Source: Ruminococcaceae bacterium UBA3751 (GTDB lineage Bacteria > Bacillota > Clostridia > Oscillospirales > Acutalibacteraceae). Taken from it: a DNA stretch of 25,402 bases. The notes beneath the pieces are model-generated. The model worked only from the letters and a program-made list of their open reading frames with translations, was not told the DNA's origin and ran no database searches. The stretch lies in NCBI GenBank assembly GCA_002371215.1, contig DFGL01000015.1, positions 1-25,402 on the forward strand, in the 5' to 3' direction. How positions within the stretch are numbered: the stretch's first letter is position 1; each line of letters opens with the position of its first letter. Shown piece after piece: positions 7,156 to 15,648 of this stretch. The translations under genes and the position numbers were made by a program.

Positions 7156-8976
7156 TTGTCAGTAAATAAGAAAAATATAAGGAATTTCTCAATAATAGCT
7201 CATATTGACCACGGAAAGTCAACCCTTGCTGACCGTCTTTTAGAGCTTACAAGCTCGGTTGCAAAGCGCGATATGCAGGAGCAGATACTTGACGATATGG
7301 AGCTTGAAAGGGAAAGAGGTATTACAATCAAGGCGCACGCCGTAAAGCTTGATTATAAGGCGAAAAACGGCGAGAATTATATATTCAATCTCATTGATAC
7401 TCCGGGCCACGTTGACTTTAACTACGAGGTTTCGCGTTCGCTCGCAGCGTGCGAGGGCGCAATACTTATTGTCGACGCGTCGCAGGGCGTTGAGGCGCAA
7501 ACGCTTGCCAATACCTACCTTGCCCTTGACCATGACCTAGAAATTCTCCCCGTTATAAATAAAATAGACCTCCCTGCCGCTGACGCTGACCGCGTTGCGG
7601 GCGAGGTTGAGGAGGTTATAGGTATACCCTGCATGGACGCCCCGCGCATTAGCGCAAAAACGGGCGAAAACGTTGAGGCTGTGCTTGAATATATCGTTGA
7701 GGGCATAAAGCCGCCCGAGGGCGATGACGACAAGCCGCTGAAGGCGCTGATTTTTGACTCTGTTTACGACAGTTACCGCGGAGTAATTGTTTACGTAAGA
7801 ATTATGGAGGGCAAAATCAAAGCGGGCGACACAATGAAAATTATGTCAACGGGCGCGCAGTTCGGCGTTGTTGAAGTCGGCTATATGCGAGCTACCTCAA
7901 TGGAAAAGGCGGAGGAGCTCACCGCGGGTGAGGTAGGCTATATCACCGCTTCAATAAAAACCGTAGGCGACGCAAAGGTCGGCGATACCGTAACAACCGT
8001 TCCCAACGCCGCTCTTGAACCGCTCCCGGGTTACCGCAAGGTTAACCCAATGGTTTTCTGCGGAATATATCCCGCTGACGGAGCGGATTACGAAGCCCTG
8101 CGCGACGCGCTTGAAAAGCTTCAGTTAAACGACGCTTCGCTGACCTATGAGCCCGAAACCTCAAGCGCTCTCGGCTTCGGTTTTCGCTGCGGCTTCTTAG
8201 GGCTTTTACACCTTGAAATTATTCAGGAAAGGCTGGATAGGGAGTATAATCTTGACCTTATTGCAACCGTTCCGAGCGTTGTTTATAAAATCTATTTAAC
8301 GGACGGAACTATGATTGAGGTCGATAACCCGACCAATTACCCTGACCCCGCCAATATTGATTACAGCGAGGAGCCTTTTGCAGACGCGCATATTTACGTA
8401 CCGAGCGAATACGTAGGTACGGTAATGGATATGTGCCAGGAAAAGCGCGGTATCTTCGTAACAATGGACTATATAACGCCCGAGCGCGTTGATATTCACT
8501 ACGAGCTTCCGCTCAATGAGATTATTTACGATTTCTTTGACGCTCTTAAATCCCGTACAAGGGGCTACGCTTCTTTCGATTACGAGCTCAGGGACTACCG
8601 CCGCTCCGATTTGGTTAAGGTAGACGTGCTCCTCAACGGCGACCTTATAGACGCGCTTTCGTTCATTATCCACCGCGAAAAGGCGTATTCAAGAGCAAGG
8701 CGAATTGCCGAGCAGCTTAAAAAGTACATTCCTCGCCACCTGTTTGAAATTCCTATTCAGGTTGCTATCGGCGGAAAGGTTATCGCAAGAGAAACCGTTA
8801 AGGCGCTGCGTAAGGACGTTCTTGCAAAGTGCTACGGCGGCGACGTAACGCGAAAGAAAAAGCTCCTTGAAAAGCAGAAGGAGGGCAAAAAGCGTATGCG
8901 CCAGTTCGGCTCCGTAGAGGTACCGCAGGAGGCGTTCCTTGCAGTTCTCAAGCTTTCAAGCGACGATGACGATTAA
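7156..8976 (+). CDS. lepA: translation elongation factor 4 (LepA)
   Basis: Ribosome-bound GTPase that acts on stalled or mis-translocated ribosomes and in 30S biogenesis. GTPase motifs are AHIDHGKST (G1), RERGITI (G2 region), DTPGHVDF (G3) and NKIDLP (G4). Downstream come the EF-G-like domains with GFRCGFLGLLHLEIIQERL, and the LepA-specific C-terminal domain with IGGKVIARETVKALRKDVLAKCYGGD and KKRMRQFGSVEVPQEAF. Its 606 residues match the usual length of about 600. The start is TTG at 7156, supported by CGGAGGA (7142-7148) at 8-base spacing and by the family N-terminus KNIRNFSIIAHIDHG. It is the last gene of the left-hand run and ends at a strong terminator. Confidence 0.98.
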   Translation: MSVNKKNIRNFSIIAHIDHGKSTLADRLLELTSSVAKRDMQEQILDDMELERERGITIKAHAVKLDYKAKNGENYIFNLIDTPGHVDFNYEVSRSLAACEGAILIVDASQGVEAQTLANTYLALDHDLEILPVINKIDLPAADADRVAGEVEEVIGIPCMDAPRISAKTGENVEAVLEYIVEGIKPPEGDDDKPLKALIFDSVYDSYRGVIVYVRIMEGKIKAGDTMKIMSTGAQFGVVEVGYMRATSMEKAEELTAGEVGYITASIKTVGDAKVGDTVTTVPNAALEPLPGYRKVNPMVFCGIYPADGADYEALRDALEKLQLNDASLTYEPETSSALGFGFRCGFLGLLHLEIIQERLDREYNLDLIATVPSVVYKIYLTDGTMIEVDNPTNYPDPANIDYSEEPFADAHIYVPSEYVGTVMDMCQEKRGIFVTMDYITPERVDIHYELPLNEIIYDFFDALKSRTRGYASFDYELRDYRRSDLVKVDVLLNGDLIDALSFIIHREKAYSRARRIAEQLKKYIPRHLFEIPIQVAIGGKVIARETVKALRKDVLAKCYGGDVTRKKKLLEKQKEGKKRMRQFGSVEVPQEAFLAVLKLSSDDDD

Positions 8977-8988
8977 ATTAATAATAAA

Positions 8989-9016
8989 AAGGCAGGTTTA
9001 TACCTGCCTTAATTTT
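8989..9016. terminator. bidirectional terminator between lepA and the hisC operon
   Basis: AAGGCAGGT (8989-8997) and ACCTGCCTT (9002-9010) form a perfect 9-bp stem with a TTAT loop. T-rich sequence follows on both strands (AATTTTAT to the right; TTTTTATTATT reading left), so it can stop lepA and the convergent minus-strand operon. Confidence 0.85.
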
Positions 9017-9020
9017 ATAC

Positions 9021-9449
9021 TTATTTTTCTTTTGGGAAAATCTGGTAAATAAGCGAGCCGCTGTATATTACTACAAGAGAGAGCAGCGCGTATAAAACTG
9101 CGGCAACGGTTACGAATATCTTTTCCCTTGCGGTATCCGCCTGAAGCCCGTAAATTATGCTGATTATTGAAATAATAATGGGCGCCGCCTCAAAAACTAT
9201 CGGGAATTCAACAACGAGGGTAAGCTTTCTGTATTCCCTTGTTAACAGTATGAGCACAAGTCCTACGAGCGCAAGCCCCGCTTCAAAGAGAATCATATTG
9301 AAGAAAAGGCTTTCGTTTGTTGTAAGACCGTCAAGGTAAAAAATTGAAACAAAGTCCGCCTGTAAAACGAGTATCAGCGCAACGGCAATGCCTACTCCGT
9401 AGTTTGCAAGGTTTATAAAAAATGCAAGCGCTTTTGATATTTGCCTCAT
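9021..9449 (-). CDS. small membrane protein with four predicted TM segments
   Basis: 142 residues with hydrophobic stretches at about 14-37, 48-70, 78-101 and 112-134, short charged loops (REYRK, TAREK) and a basic-acidic tail (FPKEK). I recognise no family motif and give no function. It starts one base after the hisC stop, and its SD AGGAGG is encoded in the last hisC codons, so it is very likely the last gene of that operon. Reading it as an artefact is unlikely given the SD, the membrane-protein composition and the terminator straight after it. Confidence 0.72.
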   Translation of the reverse strand: MRQISKALAFFINLANYGVGIAVALILVLQADFVSIFYLDGLTTNESLFFNMILFEAGLALVGLVLILLTREYRKLTLVVEFPIVFEAAPIIISIISIIYGLQADTAREKIFVTVAAVLYALLSLVVIYSGSLIYQIFPKEK

Positions 9450-9450
9450 A

Positions 9451-10512
9451 TCATTTTCCTCCTAAGTAGTTTTTTATCTCCCTGAGAAGAGTATCGGTTT
9501 CTTCGTCGGTTCCTACCGTTATTCTAACATAATTATCTATTCTCGGCAAGTTGAAATAGCGAATAAACACCTTTTTTGTTTTAAGGTATTCAAACATATC
9601 CCTCATATTCCTGCCCTCATAGGTTGCGAATATGAAATTTGCGCCCGAATCAAGAACGGTAAAGCCGAGCGTTCTCAATTCATCGGTAAGGCGGGTTCTG
9701 GTATTAATTATTCTGTCTATTGTAGCGTTAAAATATTCAGTATCTTTAACGGAAGCTATTCCCGCGGCTATTGAAAGCGCGTCAACCGTGTAGGAATTAT
9801 ATGAATTCTTAACCGCCTCAAGAACGGATATAAGCGCCTTTGAGCCGATAGCAAAGCCGATTCTCAGCCCCGCGAGCGAACGCGATTTTGAGAACGTTCC
9901 CGTTACAAGAAGGTTTTCATATTCCTTAGTGAGTTTTACGCATGAGTAGCGGGAAAAATCAGCGTATGCCTCGTCAATTATAACAACGCTGCCGCCGTTA
10001 TATTCCATAAGCTTTTTAATGAAAGCGTCGCCCTCGCAGATTGAAGTCGGAGCGTTGGGGTTAGGGATAATAACGCCGCCGTTTTTGCCCCTGTAATCAT
10101 CAGGGTTTATTCTGAAATCCGCACCGAGCGGCTTCGTTTCATAGGGAATATCGAAAAGCCTGCACCAGACGGGATAAAAGCTGTAAGTAATATCGGGGTA
10201 AAGAATGGGGAGCTCGCTGTTAAAAAACGCCTGAAAAGACAGCGCAATAACGTCGTCCGAGCCATTGCCGAGAAATACGTTTTCAACCCCGACTCCGTAG
10301 TAATCCGCTATTGCTTTTTTCAGCGGAGTTGCGTCTGCGTGAGGATAAAGTCTAAGCGTTTCGGCGGGAAAGCTCTTTATCGCCTCAATTGCCTTCGGTG
10401 AGGGCGGGTAGGGGTTTTCGTTAGCGTTTAGCTTAACTATGTCTGTATCCTTGCTCTGCTCACCGGGTACGTACGGTTCAATATTTCTTAAGTTTTTCTT
10501 CCATTCGTTCAT
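9451..10512 (-). CDS. hisC: histidinol-phosphate aminotransferase family (HisC)
   Basis: Class I/II PLP-dependent aminotransferase; in histidine synthesis it converts imidazole acetol phosphate and glutamate to histidinol phosphate. Seen: LNANENPYPPSP (28-39), GNGSDD (82-87), NPNAPT (151-156), DEAYADF (180-186), PLP lysine K209 in TGTFSKSRSLAGLRIG, and R217. 353 residues, normal length. No other his gene is in the window; the gene lies between a GH43 glycosidase and a membrane protein, so it could be an isolated his gene or a broad HisC-like enzyme (aromatic amino acids, or threonine-phosphate decarboxylase relatives). Its ATG overlaps the GH43 stop by one base. Fold and PLP chemistry are certain; substrate is likely but open. 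Confidence 0.87.
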   Translation of the reverse strand: MNEWKKNLRNIEPYVPGEQSKDTDIVKLNANENPYPPSPKAIEAIKSFPAETLRLYPHADATPLKKAIADYYGVGVENVFLGNGSDDVIALSFQAFFNSELPILYPDITYSFYPVWCRLFDIPYETKPLGADFRINPDDYRGKNGGVIIPNPNAPTSICEGDAFIKKLMEYNGGSVVIIDEAYADFSRYSCVKLTKEYENLLVTGTFSKSRSLAGLRIGFAIGSKALISVLEAVKNSYNSYTVDALSIAAGIASVKDTEYFNATIDRIINTRTRLTDELRTLGFTVLDSGANFIFATYEGRNMRDMFEYLKTKKVFIRYFNLPRIDNYVRITVGTDEETDTLLREIKNYLGGK

Positions 10513-11459
10513 TATAATCTGTCCTTATACCTTTCGGCTGTAATGATTCCGTCTTTAACGTTCAGCTTGCAGATTCTTGCATTGCGGGCGTCAAAGGCGT
10601 CAGCGCCGAGTCCGTCGTTATAGTCGCGCGCGTGATAAATTGCGTACCACTGTCCGTTTTCTTTAATCATTGAGTGATGACCCGTTCCCTCCTCAAAGTC
10701 GTTTGCCGCAAGAACGGGGGAAAAGGTGCTGTCATCGGGATATTTTTCAAATTTGATTTTTGTTAAATCCGTTTCATCCGTTTTAGCGCGGGCATAGCCT
10801 ATGTAATAGGTGGGCTGCTCAAAACAGTTTCCGGAGTACATAACGTAATGCCAGTCGCCCTCCCTGAAATAAAAAGCGCCCTCAATAGTGTGCCAGTGCT
10901 CGCCCTTTTTATATCTGTCACGCATATAGATGTCCTCATCAAGAGTCGGAACAACTACGGTTTGAGGCTTACCCTCGGGCGTGAAGGGGTCAAGCATTCT
11001 GTCAACAACTATGTAGGTTCCTATTCTGTCGCCCTCAAAGCGGTTTGTTGAGTAAAACAAAAACAGTCCGTTCTCATTTTTTACAATATGGCTGTCAATA
11101 GAAAACGGGTGAAGCAGCTGCTTCGGGTTTTCAAACGGACCGAGCGGATTATCCGCCGTTGTAACGAACATCGTCTGGCGGTGCCCGCCCTTATCGGGAG
11201 TATCGCCGTAAAACTCAAAGGAATTGTACATATAGTACTTCCCTTCAAGTTCAATAACGCTCGGTGCCCAAAAGCCCTCGTGGTCCTTAACGGTCATAAC
11301 CCTTCCGTAAAATTCCCAGCCGTCAAAAAGGCTGTCGCTGTGGTAGGCGTAAATTCCGTCGTGGCCCGTTGTATAAATATAATATCTGCCGTTTGCTTTG
11401 AGAATATACGGGTCTGCCTGACCTAAATAGTGCTCTTTGTCTATCTTCAGTAAATGCAT
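10512..11459 (-). CDS. glycoside hydrolase family 43-type enzyme
   Basis: Five-bladed beta-propeller glycosidase, usually alpha-L-arabinofuranosidase or beta-xylosidase. Candidate catalytic residues sit at the expected places: D16 in GQADPYIL (base), D122 in FSIDSHIV (pKa modulator/orientation) and E193 in HTIEGAFYF (acid). Repeated blade segments such as GFWAPSVIELEGKYYMYNS and EGTGHHSMIKENGQWYAIYH support the fold. There is no signal peptide, so the enzyme should be cytosolic and act on imported oligosaccharides. 315 residues, a compact single-domain form. It overlaps the upstream 170-aa gene and downstream hisC by one base each (TAATG on the minus strand). No sugar transporter is adjacent. 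Exact specificity cannot be told. Confidence 0.88.
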   Translation of the reverse strand: MHLLKIDKEHYLGQADPYILKANGRYYIYTTGHDGIYAYHSDSLFDGWEFYGRVMTVKDHEGFWAPSVIELEGKYYMYNSFEFYGDTPDKGGHRQTMFVTTADNPLGPFENPKQLLHPFSIDSHIVKNENGLFLFYSTNRFEGDRIGTYIVVDRMLDPFTPEGKPQTVVVPTLDEDIYMRDRYKKGEHWHTIEGAFYFREGDWHYVMYSGNCFEQPTYYIGYARAKTDETDLTKIKFEKYPDDSTFSPVLAANDFEEGTGHHSMIKENGQWYAIYHARDYNDGLGADAFDARNARICKLNVKDGIITAERYKDRL

Positions 11460-11971
11460 TAGTTGTTTCCCTTTTTCTTTGCTTTCTTTTCCGCTTCAAG
11501 CTCCGCTTTTTCCTTGTAGAAAATGTTTGCTTTAAGGTAAACCTCAATAAATCCGCGGAAGATTTCGGCAAGCTCGCCTTCATTATAGCCTATCGGGAGC
11601 ATATGCTCGTCATCGTCAATTGCCAGCGGACCCTTTTCGTAATCGTTAAAGGTTGGCATAAGCGAATAGCCCGTCGCCATTTTAACAAGAGAAATCATTG
11701 TGTAATCCGCCGTTGCTTCAACAAAGCCTTTCTTTTTTGTATAGCGCTCTATCGTTGAGGTTTCAACTGAATCGTTATGTTTTTTTGTATAGCAGGCGTT
11801 AAATACCTTTTCAATATATTCTTCAAGCGCTTTGTCCGTATAAGGCGCCTTTAAAAGTAAAACCGTATCAATATCCGCAATTCCGTATTTATCGCTTTCC
11901 CCGCAGGGAATACCGATAAGGTTTTCGTCCTTATCTATGTAAACGGATATAGTATAAAATTCTTTTTCCAT
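11459..11971 (-). CDS. uncharacterised 170-aa protein, first gene of hisC operon
   Basis: I do not recognise a family. The protein is soluble, begins with a beta-rich segment (EKEFYTISVYIDKDENLIGIPCG), has a middle part with KPFL-free acidic character around NDYEKGPLAIDDDEHMLPIGYNE, and ends in a lysine/glutamate/alanine-rich helix (about 150-170) that looks coiled or unstructured. No signal peptide or membrane span. AAGGGAG lies upstream of the ATG, and a good promoter (12027-11999 on the minus strand) drives it. Its stop overlaps the GH43 start, so it is translated with the glycosidase. Function unknown. Confidence 0.7.
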   Translation of the reverse strand: MEKEFYTISVYIDKDENLIGIPCGESDKYGIADIDTVLLLKAPYTDKALEEYIEKVFNACYTKKHNDSVETSTIERYTKKKGFVEATADYTMISLVKMATGYSLMPTFNDYEKGPLAIDDDEHMLPIGYNEGELAEIFRGFIEVYLKANIFYKEKAELEAEKKAKKKGNN

Positions 11972-11998
11972 AGTAAACTCCCTTGTTTTATTTATAAA

Positions 11999-12027
11999 AT
12001 TATATACTATTAGATTGAAAAATTCAA
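11999..12027 (-). promoter_or_regulatory. promoter of the hisC operon (minus strand)
   Basis: On the minus strand, TTGAAT (12027-12022) and TATAAT (12004-11999) are 17 bases apart, close to consensus, about 30 bases upstream of the 170-aa gene. Its -35 lies inside the spacer of the opposing promoter. Confidence 0.7.
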
Positions 12028-12043
12028 TAATTAATGGTAATAT
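12015..12043 (+). promoter_or_regulatory. promoter of the GH25 gene (plus strand)
   Basis: TTGAAA (12015-12020) and TAATAT (12038-12043) are 17 bases apart with a TG extended -10 (12035-12036). It overlaps the minus-strand promoter by 13 bases; the shared part TTGAAAAATTCAA (12015-12027) is an inverted repeat. Confidence 0.6.
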
Positions 12044-12070
12044 ATTTTATATATAAAAAGAGGTGTTACA

Positions 12071-13396
12071 ATGAAAAGGGTATTATCATTTTTGCTCGGG
12101 CTCGTTATCCTTGCCTGTCCTTTTACGGCTTTGGCTGAGGATAATAATTACGGCTACGATGTTTCCTACCATAATTCAGTTATCGACTGCAAAGCGGCAA
12201 CGGAAAACGGAAAAAACTTTTATATGATAAGACTCGGGTATTCTGATAAATATATTGATGACAAGTTTTTTGAAAACGTTAAAACCGCGGCTGAAAACAA
12301 AATGAATTTCGGCGTTTATCTTTACAGCTATGCCTATAACGAATCTGAGGCAAAAAAGGAAGCGGCTTTTGTTATAAATACCCTTTCAAAAATAAGCGGG
12401 TATATTGATTATTTTACTCTGCCCGTTGCGTATGACCTTGAGGAAAGCAGTATTCCCGCCAATGCCGACAAGGCGATGATTAACAAAATAATGACTGCAT
12501 TTTGCGATGCCGTAAACGACGCGGGCTATACCGCAATGGTTTATTCAAATAAAAACTGGTTTACGAATTACCTTGATACCTCTCTTATAAAATCAAAGGG
12601 CTACAAGGTGTGGTATGCGTACTATCCTTCGGGAACGCCCGATTTTTCAAAACAGATTCAGGTGGGCTCAACAGGGCTGTATGCGGATATGTGGCAGTAT
12701 AAAAAGGGCGACAGCAATGCCGGAACGCTTGATGAGGACGTCGTTTTTTATCCCTCGTCGGTTATAAAGAAGATAAGCTGCGTTCATTCTTGGAAAACTA
12801 CGGTTATCCCTGCGGAAATCGGAAAAAACGGCAGCATTACCGTAAGGTGTGAAAAATGCCAAAAGGCCAAGCCGAAAACGGTGATTAACGCGGTTAAAAG
12901 CGTAAGATTTTCAAGGGCGTCGTTTGTATATACGGGGAAGAAGCTGACTCCGAAACCCGTTATTAAGAACAGCAGCGGCGAAACCGTTAATACAAAGTAT
13001 TACAGCGTTGATTATAAGGATAATGCCGAGGTCGGAACGGCAACCGCGGTTGTAAACTTTAAGGGCAATTATAAAGGTACAAAAAAGCTGAAATTTACCG
13101 TTGTGCCAAAGGGCACTAAGCTTTCAAAACTCAGTGCAGGCAGGTGCAGGCTTACCGTTAAATGGAAAAAACAGAAGGTACAGAGCAGCGGTTATGAGGT
13201 TCAATGCGCTCTTAATAATAAATTCAGCAAGGGAAAAAGCTCAAAAACGGTTAAAAGCGTTAAGAAAAACAGCGCCGTTTTTAATAAGCTGAAAAGCGGA
13301 AAAAAGTATTATGTCAGAGTACGCACGTATAAAACGGTTAGCGGCAAAAAAATTTACAGCTCATGGAGCAAGGTTAAAAGGATAAAGGTTAAATAA
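12071..13396 (+). CDS. secreted GH25-type lysozyme-like protein with C-terminal FN3-like module
   Basis: Predicted secreted muramidase-fold protein. Signal peptide is residues 1-22 (KRVLSFLLGLVILACPFTALA, likely cut before ED). The GH25-like domain covers about 25-230: GYDVSYHN with D30, the paired acids D122 and E124 in VAYDLEES, and the ADMWQYKKGD segment near the end. Next is a short Cys/His stretch (SCVHSW ... CEKCQK, about 236-265), then a Lys-rich beta region and an FN3-like domain (about 350-441) ending in basic repeats (YYVRVRTYKTVSGKKIYSSW). This C-terminal layout is common on surface proteins of gut Ruminococcaceae as I recall it. AAGAGGTG precedes the ATG. It probably trims its own cell wall or binds it; activity is inferred from the conserved acids. 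Confidence 0.85.
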   Translation: MKRVLSFLLGLVILACPFTALAEDNNYGYDVSYHNSVIDCKAATENGKNFYMIRLGYSDKYIDDKFFENVKTAAENKMNFGVYLYSYAYNESEAKKEAAFVINTLSKISGYIDYFTLPVAYDLEESSIPANADKAMINKIMTAFCDAVNDAGYTAMVYSNKNWFTNYLDTSLIKSKGYKVWYAYYPSGTPDFSKQIQVGSTGLYADMWQYKKGDSNAGTLDEDVVFYPSSVIKKISCVHSWKTTVIPAEIGKNGSITVRCEKCQKAKPKTVINAVKSVRFSRASFVYTGKKLTPKPVIKNSSGETVNTKYYSVDYKDNAEVGTATAVVNFKGNYKGTKKLKFTVVPKGTKLSKLSAGRCRLTVKWKKQKVQSSGYEVQCALNNKFSKGKSSKTVKSVKKNSAVFNKLKSGKKYYVRVRTYKTVSGKKIYSSWSKVKRIKVK

Positions 13397-13401
13397 ACTA
13401 T

Positions 13402-14067
13402 ATGAAAGTACTTATTACAGGCGGCGCAACCGGAATCGGAAGAGCCTGCGCCCAGCTTTTTAAAAGCAGCGGCTATGAGGTTTATGTTACTTATAACGAA
13501 GCGACCTCAGAGCTTGACGGCGTAACTGCCGTTAAATGTAATCTGAAAAACATAAACGAGATTGAAGCCCTGTTTGAAAAAACGGGTGATATAGATATTC
13601 TCGTTAACAACGCCGGTGTTTCGCTTATTAAAATGATAAACGACGTTACCGAAGAGGATTATGAAAGCGTAACCGCGGTAAACGAGAGGGCGGTATATTT
13701 CTGCTCAAAGCTCGCGGCGCTCGGTATGCTAAAAAAACACAGCGGCGCTATAGTAAATATTTCGTCCATCTGGGGAGAAGCGGGTGCGTCGTGCGAAACG
13801 CTGTACTCAATGACGAAGGCGGGCGTTATCGGGCTTACAAAGGCGCTTGCCAAGGAGCTTGCACCATCGGGTATTACCGTAAACTGCGTATCTCCCGGGA
13901 TAATTGAAACGCGAATGAACGACAGCTTTGATAAGGAAGAGCTTATTGAAGAGGTGCCTCTCGGAAGGCTCGGAACTCCCGAGGAGGTTGCGGCGGCTGT
14001 CCTTTTCCTTGCGGAAAACAGATATATAACGGGTCAGACTTTAGGCGTTAACGGAGGGGTAATATGA
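13402..14067 (+). CDS. ymfI: SDR-family reductase, probably EF-P 5-aminopentanone reductase (YmfI-like)
   Basis: NAD(P)-dependent short-chain dehydrogenase, 221 residues: cofactor motif TGGATGIG (6-13), NNAG (69-72), N94, S122, Y135 and K139 (YSMTK). It could be read simply as FabG. However, the stretch around SSIWGEAGASCETLYSMTKA and the tail GRLGTPEEVAAAVLFL ... YITGQTLGVNGG closely match my memory of Bacillus YmfI, which reduces the 5-aminopentanone on elongation factor P to 5-aminopentanol. Its neighbours are RNA-modification genes rather than fatty-acid genes, which supports that reading. No strong SD is visible; it begins 5 bases after the GH25 stop. Its stop overlaps the next start (ATGA). 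Confidence 0.75.
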   Translation: MKVLITGGATGIGRACAQLFKSSGYEVYVTYNEATSELDGVTAVKCNLKNINEIEALFEKTGDIDILVNNAGVSLIKMINDVTEEDYESVTAVNERAVYFCSKLAALGMLKKHSGAIVNISSIWGEAGASCETLYSMTKAGVIGLTKALAKELAPSGITVNCVSPGIIETRMNDSFDKEELIEEVPLGRLGTPEEVAAAVLFLAENRYITGQTLGVNGGVI

Positions 14068-14807
14068 GCTATACGTACGAGCGCCTTTCGGACGATATAA
14101 AGGTTGCCGTAAGCGCCGACCATACCTTCGGAACGGACGCCGTTTTGCTCGCGTATTTTGCTAATATAAAGCGAAAGGACAGAGCGCTCGATATGGGAAC
14201 GGGTTGTGGAATTATACCGCTTTTATGGCTTCGCGACAGCGCGCAGAGCCCCGTTCACTGCCTTGATATTCAGGAAAATGCTATCGCGCAGGTCAACGCG
14301 GCAATAGAGTATAATAAGCTCGGCGAAAGGCTTGCGGCGCATCTCTGCGATTTAAGGAAAATCAGCACGAGCTTCAGCGCGGAGGGTTTTACTCTCGTTA
14401 CAATGAATCCGCCGTATAAGCCGCTGAATACGGGCTTTGAATCACTGAGCGAAAGCGCAAAGATTGCCCGCCACGAGGTTACCTGTAATATTGAGGACGC
14501 AGTTAAAGCGGCAAATTATCTTCTTACTTACGGAGGGCGCTTTTGTATGTGCCACCGCCCCGAAAGGCTTGTTGACGTTCTAACATATATGCGCGAATAT
14601 AAGCTTGAACCGAAGCGTTTACGCTTTGTCTGCGACAGGCAGGGCGAAGAACCGTTTCTGTTTCTTGTTGAGGGCAAAAAGGGAGCAAAGCCGTTTTTAA
14701 GAATTGAGCCTGATTTGGTACTGAAAAATGAGGAAAGCAAGTTCAGCGAGGAGATGCTCAGGGTTTACGGCTCCTATGCTGACGGATATGAGGATAAAAT
14801 AAGATGA
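14064..14807 (+). CDS. tRNA1(Val) A37 N6-methyltransferase family (YabB/TrmN6-like)
   Basis: SAM-dependent N6-adenine methyltransferase of the YfiC/TrmN6 type; the family methylates A37 of tRNA1(Val). Seen: the N-terminal DHTFGTDAVLLA (substrate-domain hallmark), SAM motif ALDMGTGCGIIPL (41-53), and NPPY (115-118) that contacts the target adenine, followed by KPLNTGFES and ARHEVTCNIEDAV, both family-typical. 247 residues. In Bacillus, yabB sits beside yazA and yabC (rsmI); here it is directly followed by rsmI, with the starts and stops overlapping by ATGA at both ends. An excellent SD (ACGGAGGGG) lies in the end of the preceding gene. The exact tRNA target is inferred. Confidence 0.88.
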   Translation: MSYTYERLSDDIKVAVSADHTFGTDAVLLAYFANIKRKDRALDMGTGCGIIPLLWLRDSAQSPVHCLDIQENAIAQVNAAIEYNKLGERLAAHLCDLRKISTSFSAEGFTLVTMNPPYKPLNTGFESLSESAKIARHEVTCNIEDAVKAANYLLTYGGRFCMCHRPERLVDVLTYMREYKLEPKRLRFVCDRQGEEPFLFLVEGKKGAKPFLRIEPDLVLKNEESKFSEEMLRVYGSYADGYEDKIR

Positions 14808-15622
14808 GCGGAAAGCTTTACGTAGTAGGAACGCCTATCGGCAATCTCGGCGATTTTTCGCCGCGTGCCGCCGAAACGCTTGAAAAAGTGGATTTTATTG
14901 CCGCTGAGGATACAAGGGTGACCCTGAAGCTGCTGAACCATTTCGGAATAAAAAAAGAGATGGTCAGCTACTATGAGCACAATAAAAGAGAACGCGGGGA
15001 AATTATTGCCGCAAGAATTCTCGCGGGAGAGAGCTGCGCTATTGTAACGGACGCGGGAATGCCCGCAATTTCCGACCCCGGTGAGGATTTGGTTAAACTC
15101 TGCCACGAGCAGGGAATCAAGGTTGAAAGCGTGCCGGGTCCAACCGCCTTTGCAACCGCGCTTGCAGTTTCGGGGGCGGATACGGGACGGTTTACCTTTG
15201 AGGGCTTCCTTTCCGTAAGCAAAAAATCAAGGCGCGAGCACCTTGAGGAGCTTAAGGGAGAAAAGAGAACTATGGTTTTTTATGAAGCTCCGCATAAGCT
15301 CGTCAATACGCTGAAAGATTTTTATTCCGCTTTCGGAGAGAGAAATATAACCCTCGTGCGCGAACTTACAAAAATCCATGAGGAAATTTTCCGTACAACG
15401 CTTTCGGGCGCGCTTGAGCGCTATGAAAACGAAACACCGAAGGGCGAATTCGTGCTTATCCTTGAGGGCAAAAAAGGAGAGGAAAAAGCCGTCAGCTTTG
15501 AGGAAGCGGTTAAAATGGCGAAGGCGCTTGTTGAAAAGGGGATGAGCGTAAACGCCGCCGCCAAGGAAATTGCCTCAGAAACGGGAATAAAAAAGAACGA
15601 GATATATAAAGCCTTGCTTTGA
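14804..15622 (+). CDS. rsmI: 16S rRNA (cytidine(1402)-2'-O)-methyltransferase
   Basis: Transfers a methyl group from SAM to the 2'-O of C1402 in the 16S rRNA decoding centre. Tetrapyrrole-methylase fold with family motifs: KLYVVGTPIGNLGDFSPRA at the start, AAEDTRVTLKLLNHF, SYYEHN, AIVTDAGMPAISDPG, VPGPTAFATAL, FEGFLS, FYEAPHKL and RELTKIHEE, and the short C-terminal YRAL-like helical tail (VNAAAKEIASETGIKKNEIYKAL). 272 residues, normal length. It overlaps the YabB-like gene by ATGA and lies close to a radical SAM gene downstream. Assignment is firm. Confidence 0.97.
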   Translation: MSGKLYVVGTPIGNLGDFSPRAAETLEKVDFIAAEDTRVTLKLLNHFGIKKEMVSYYEHNKRERGEIIAARILAGESCAIVTDAGMPAISDPGEDLVKLCHEQGIKVESVPGPTAFATALAVSGADTGRFTFEGFLSVSKKSRREHLEELKGEKRTMVFYEAPHKLVNTLKDFYSAFGERNITLVRELTKIHEEIFRTTLSGALERYENETPKGEFVLILEGKKGEEKAVSFEEAVKMAKALVEKGMSVNAAAKEIASETGIKKNEIYKALL

Positions 15623-15648
15623 CGTATAATGAAGGTCGTTTAGTTTGT

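Noticed and set aside
13402..14067. Call as FabG (3-oxoacyl-ACP reductase)
   Set aside because: The catalytic SDR residues are shared, but the SIWGEAGASCE stretch and the RNA-modification context fit YmfI better. No fatty-acid genes are near.
15619..15648. TTG start overlapping the rsmI stop for the radical SAM gene
   Set aside because: It would extend the protein beyond the family's usual start at the CNxCPRxC block, and no SD lies before it. Kept as an alternative.
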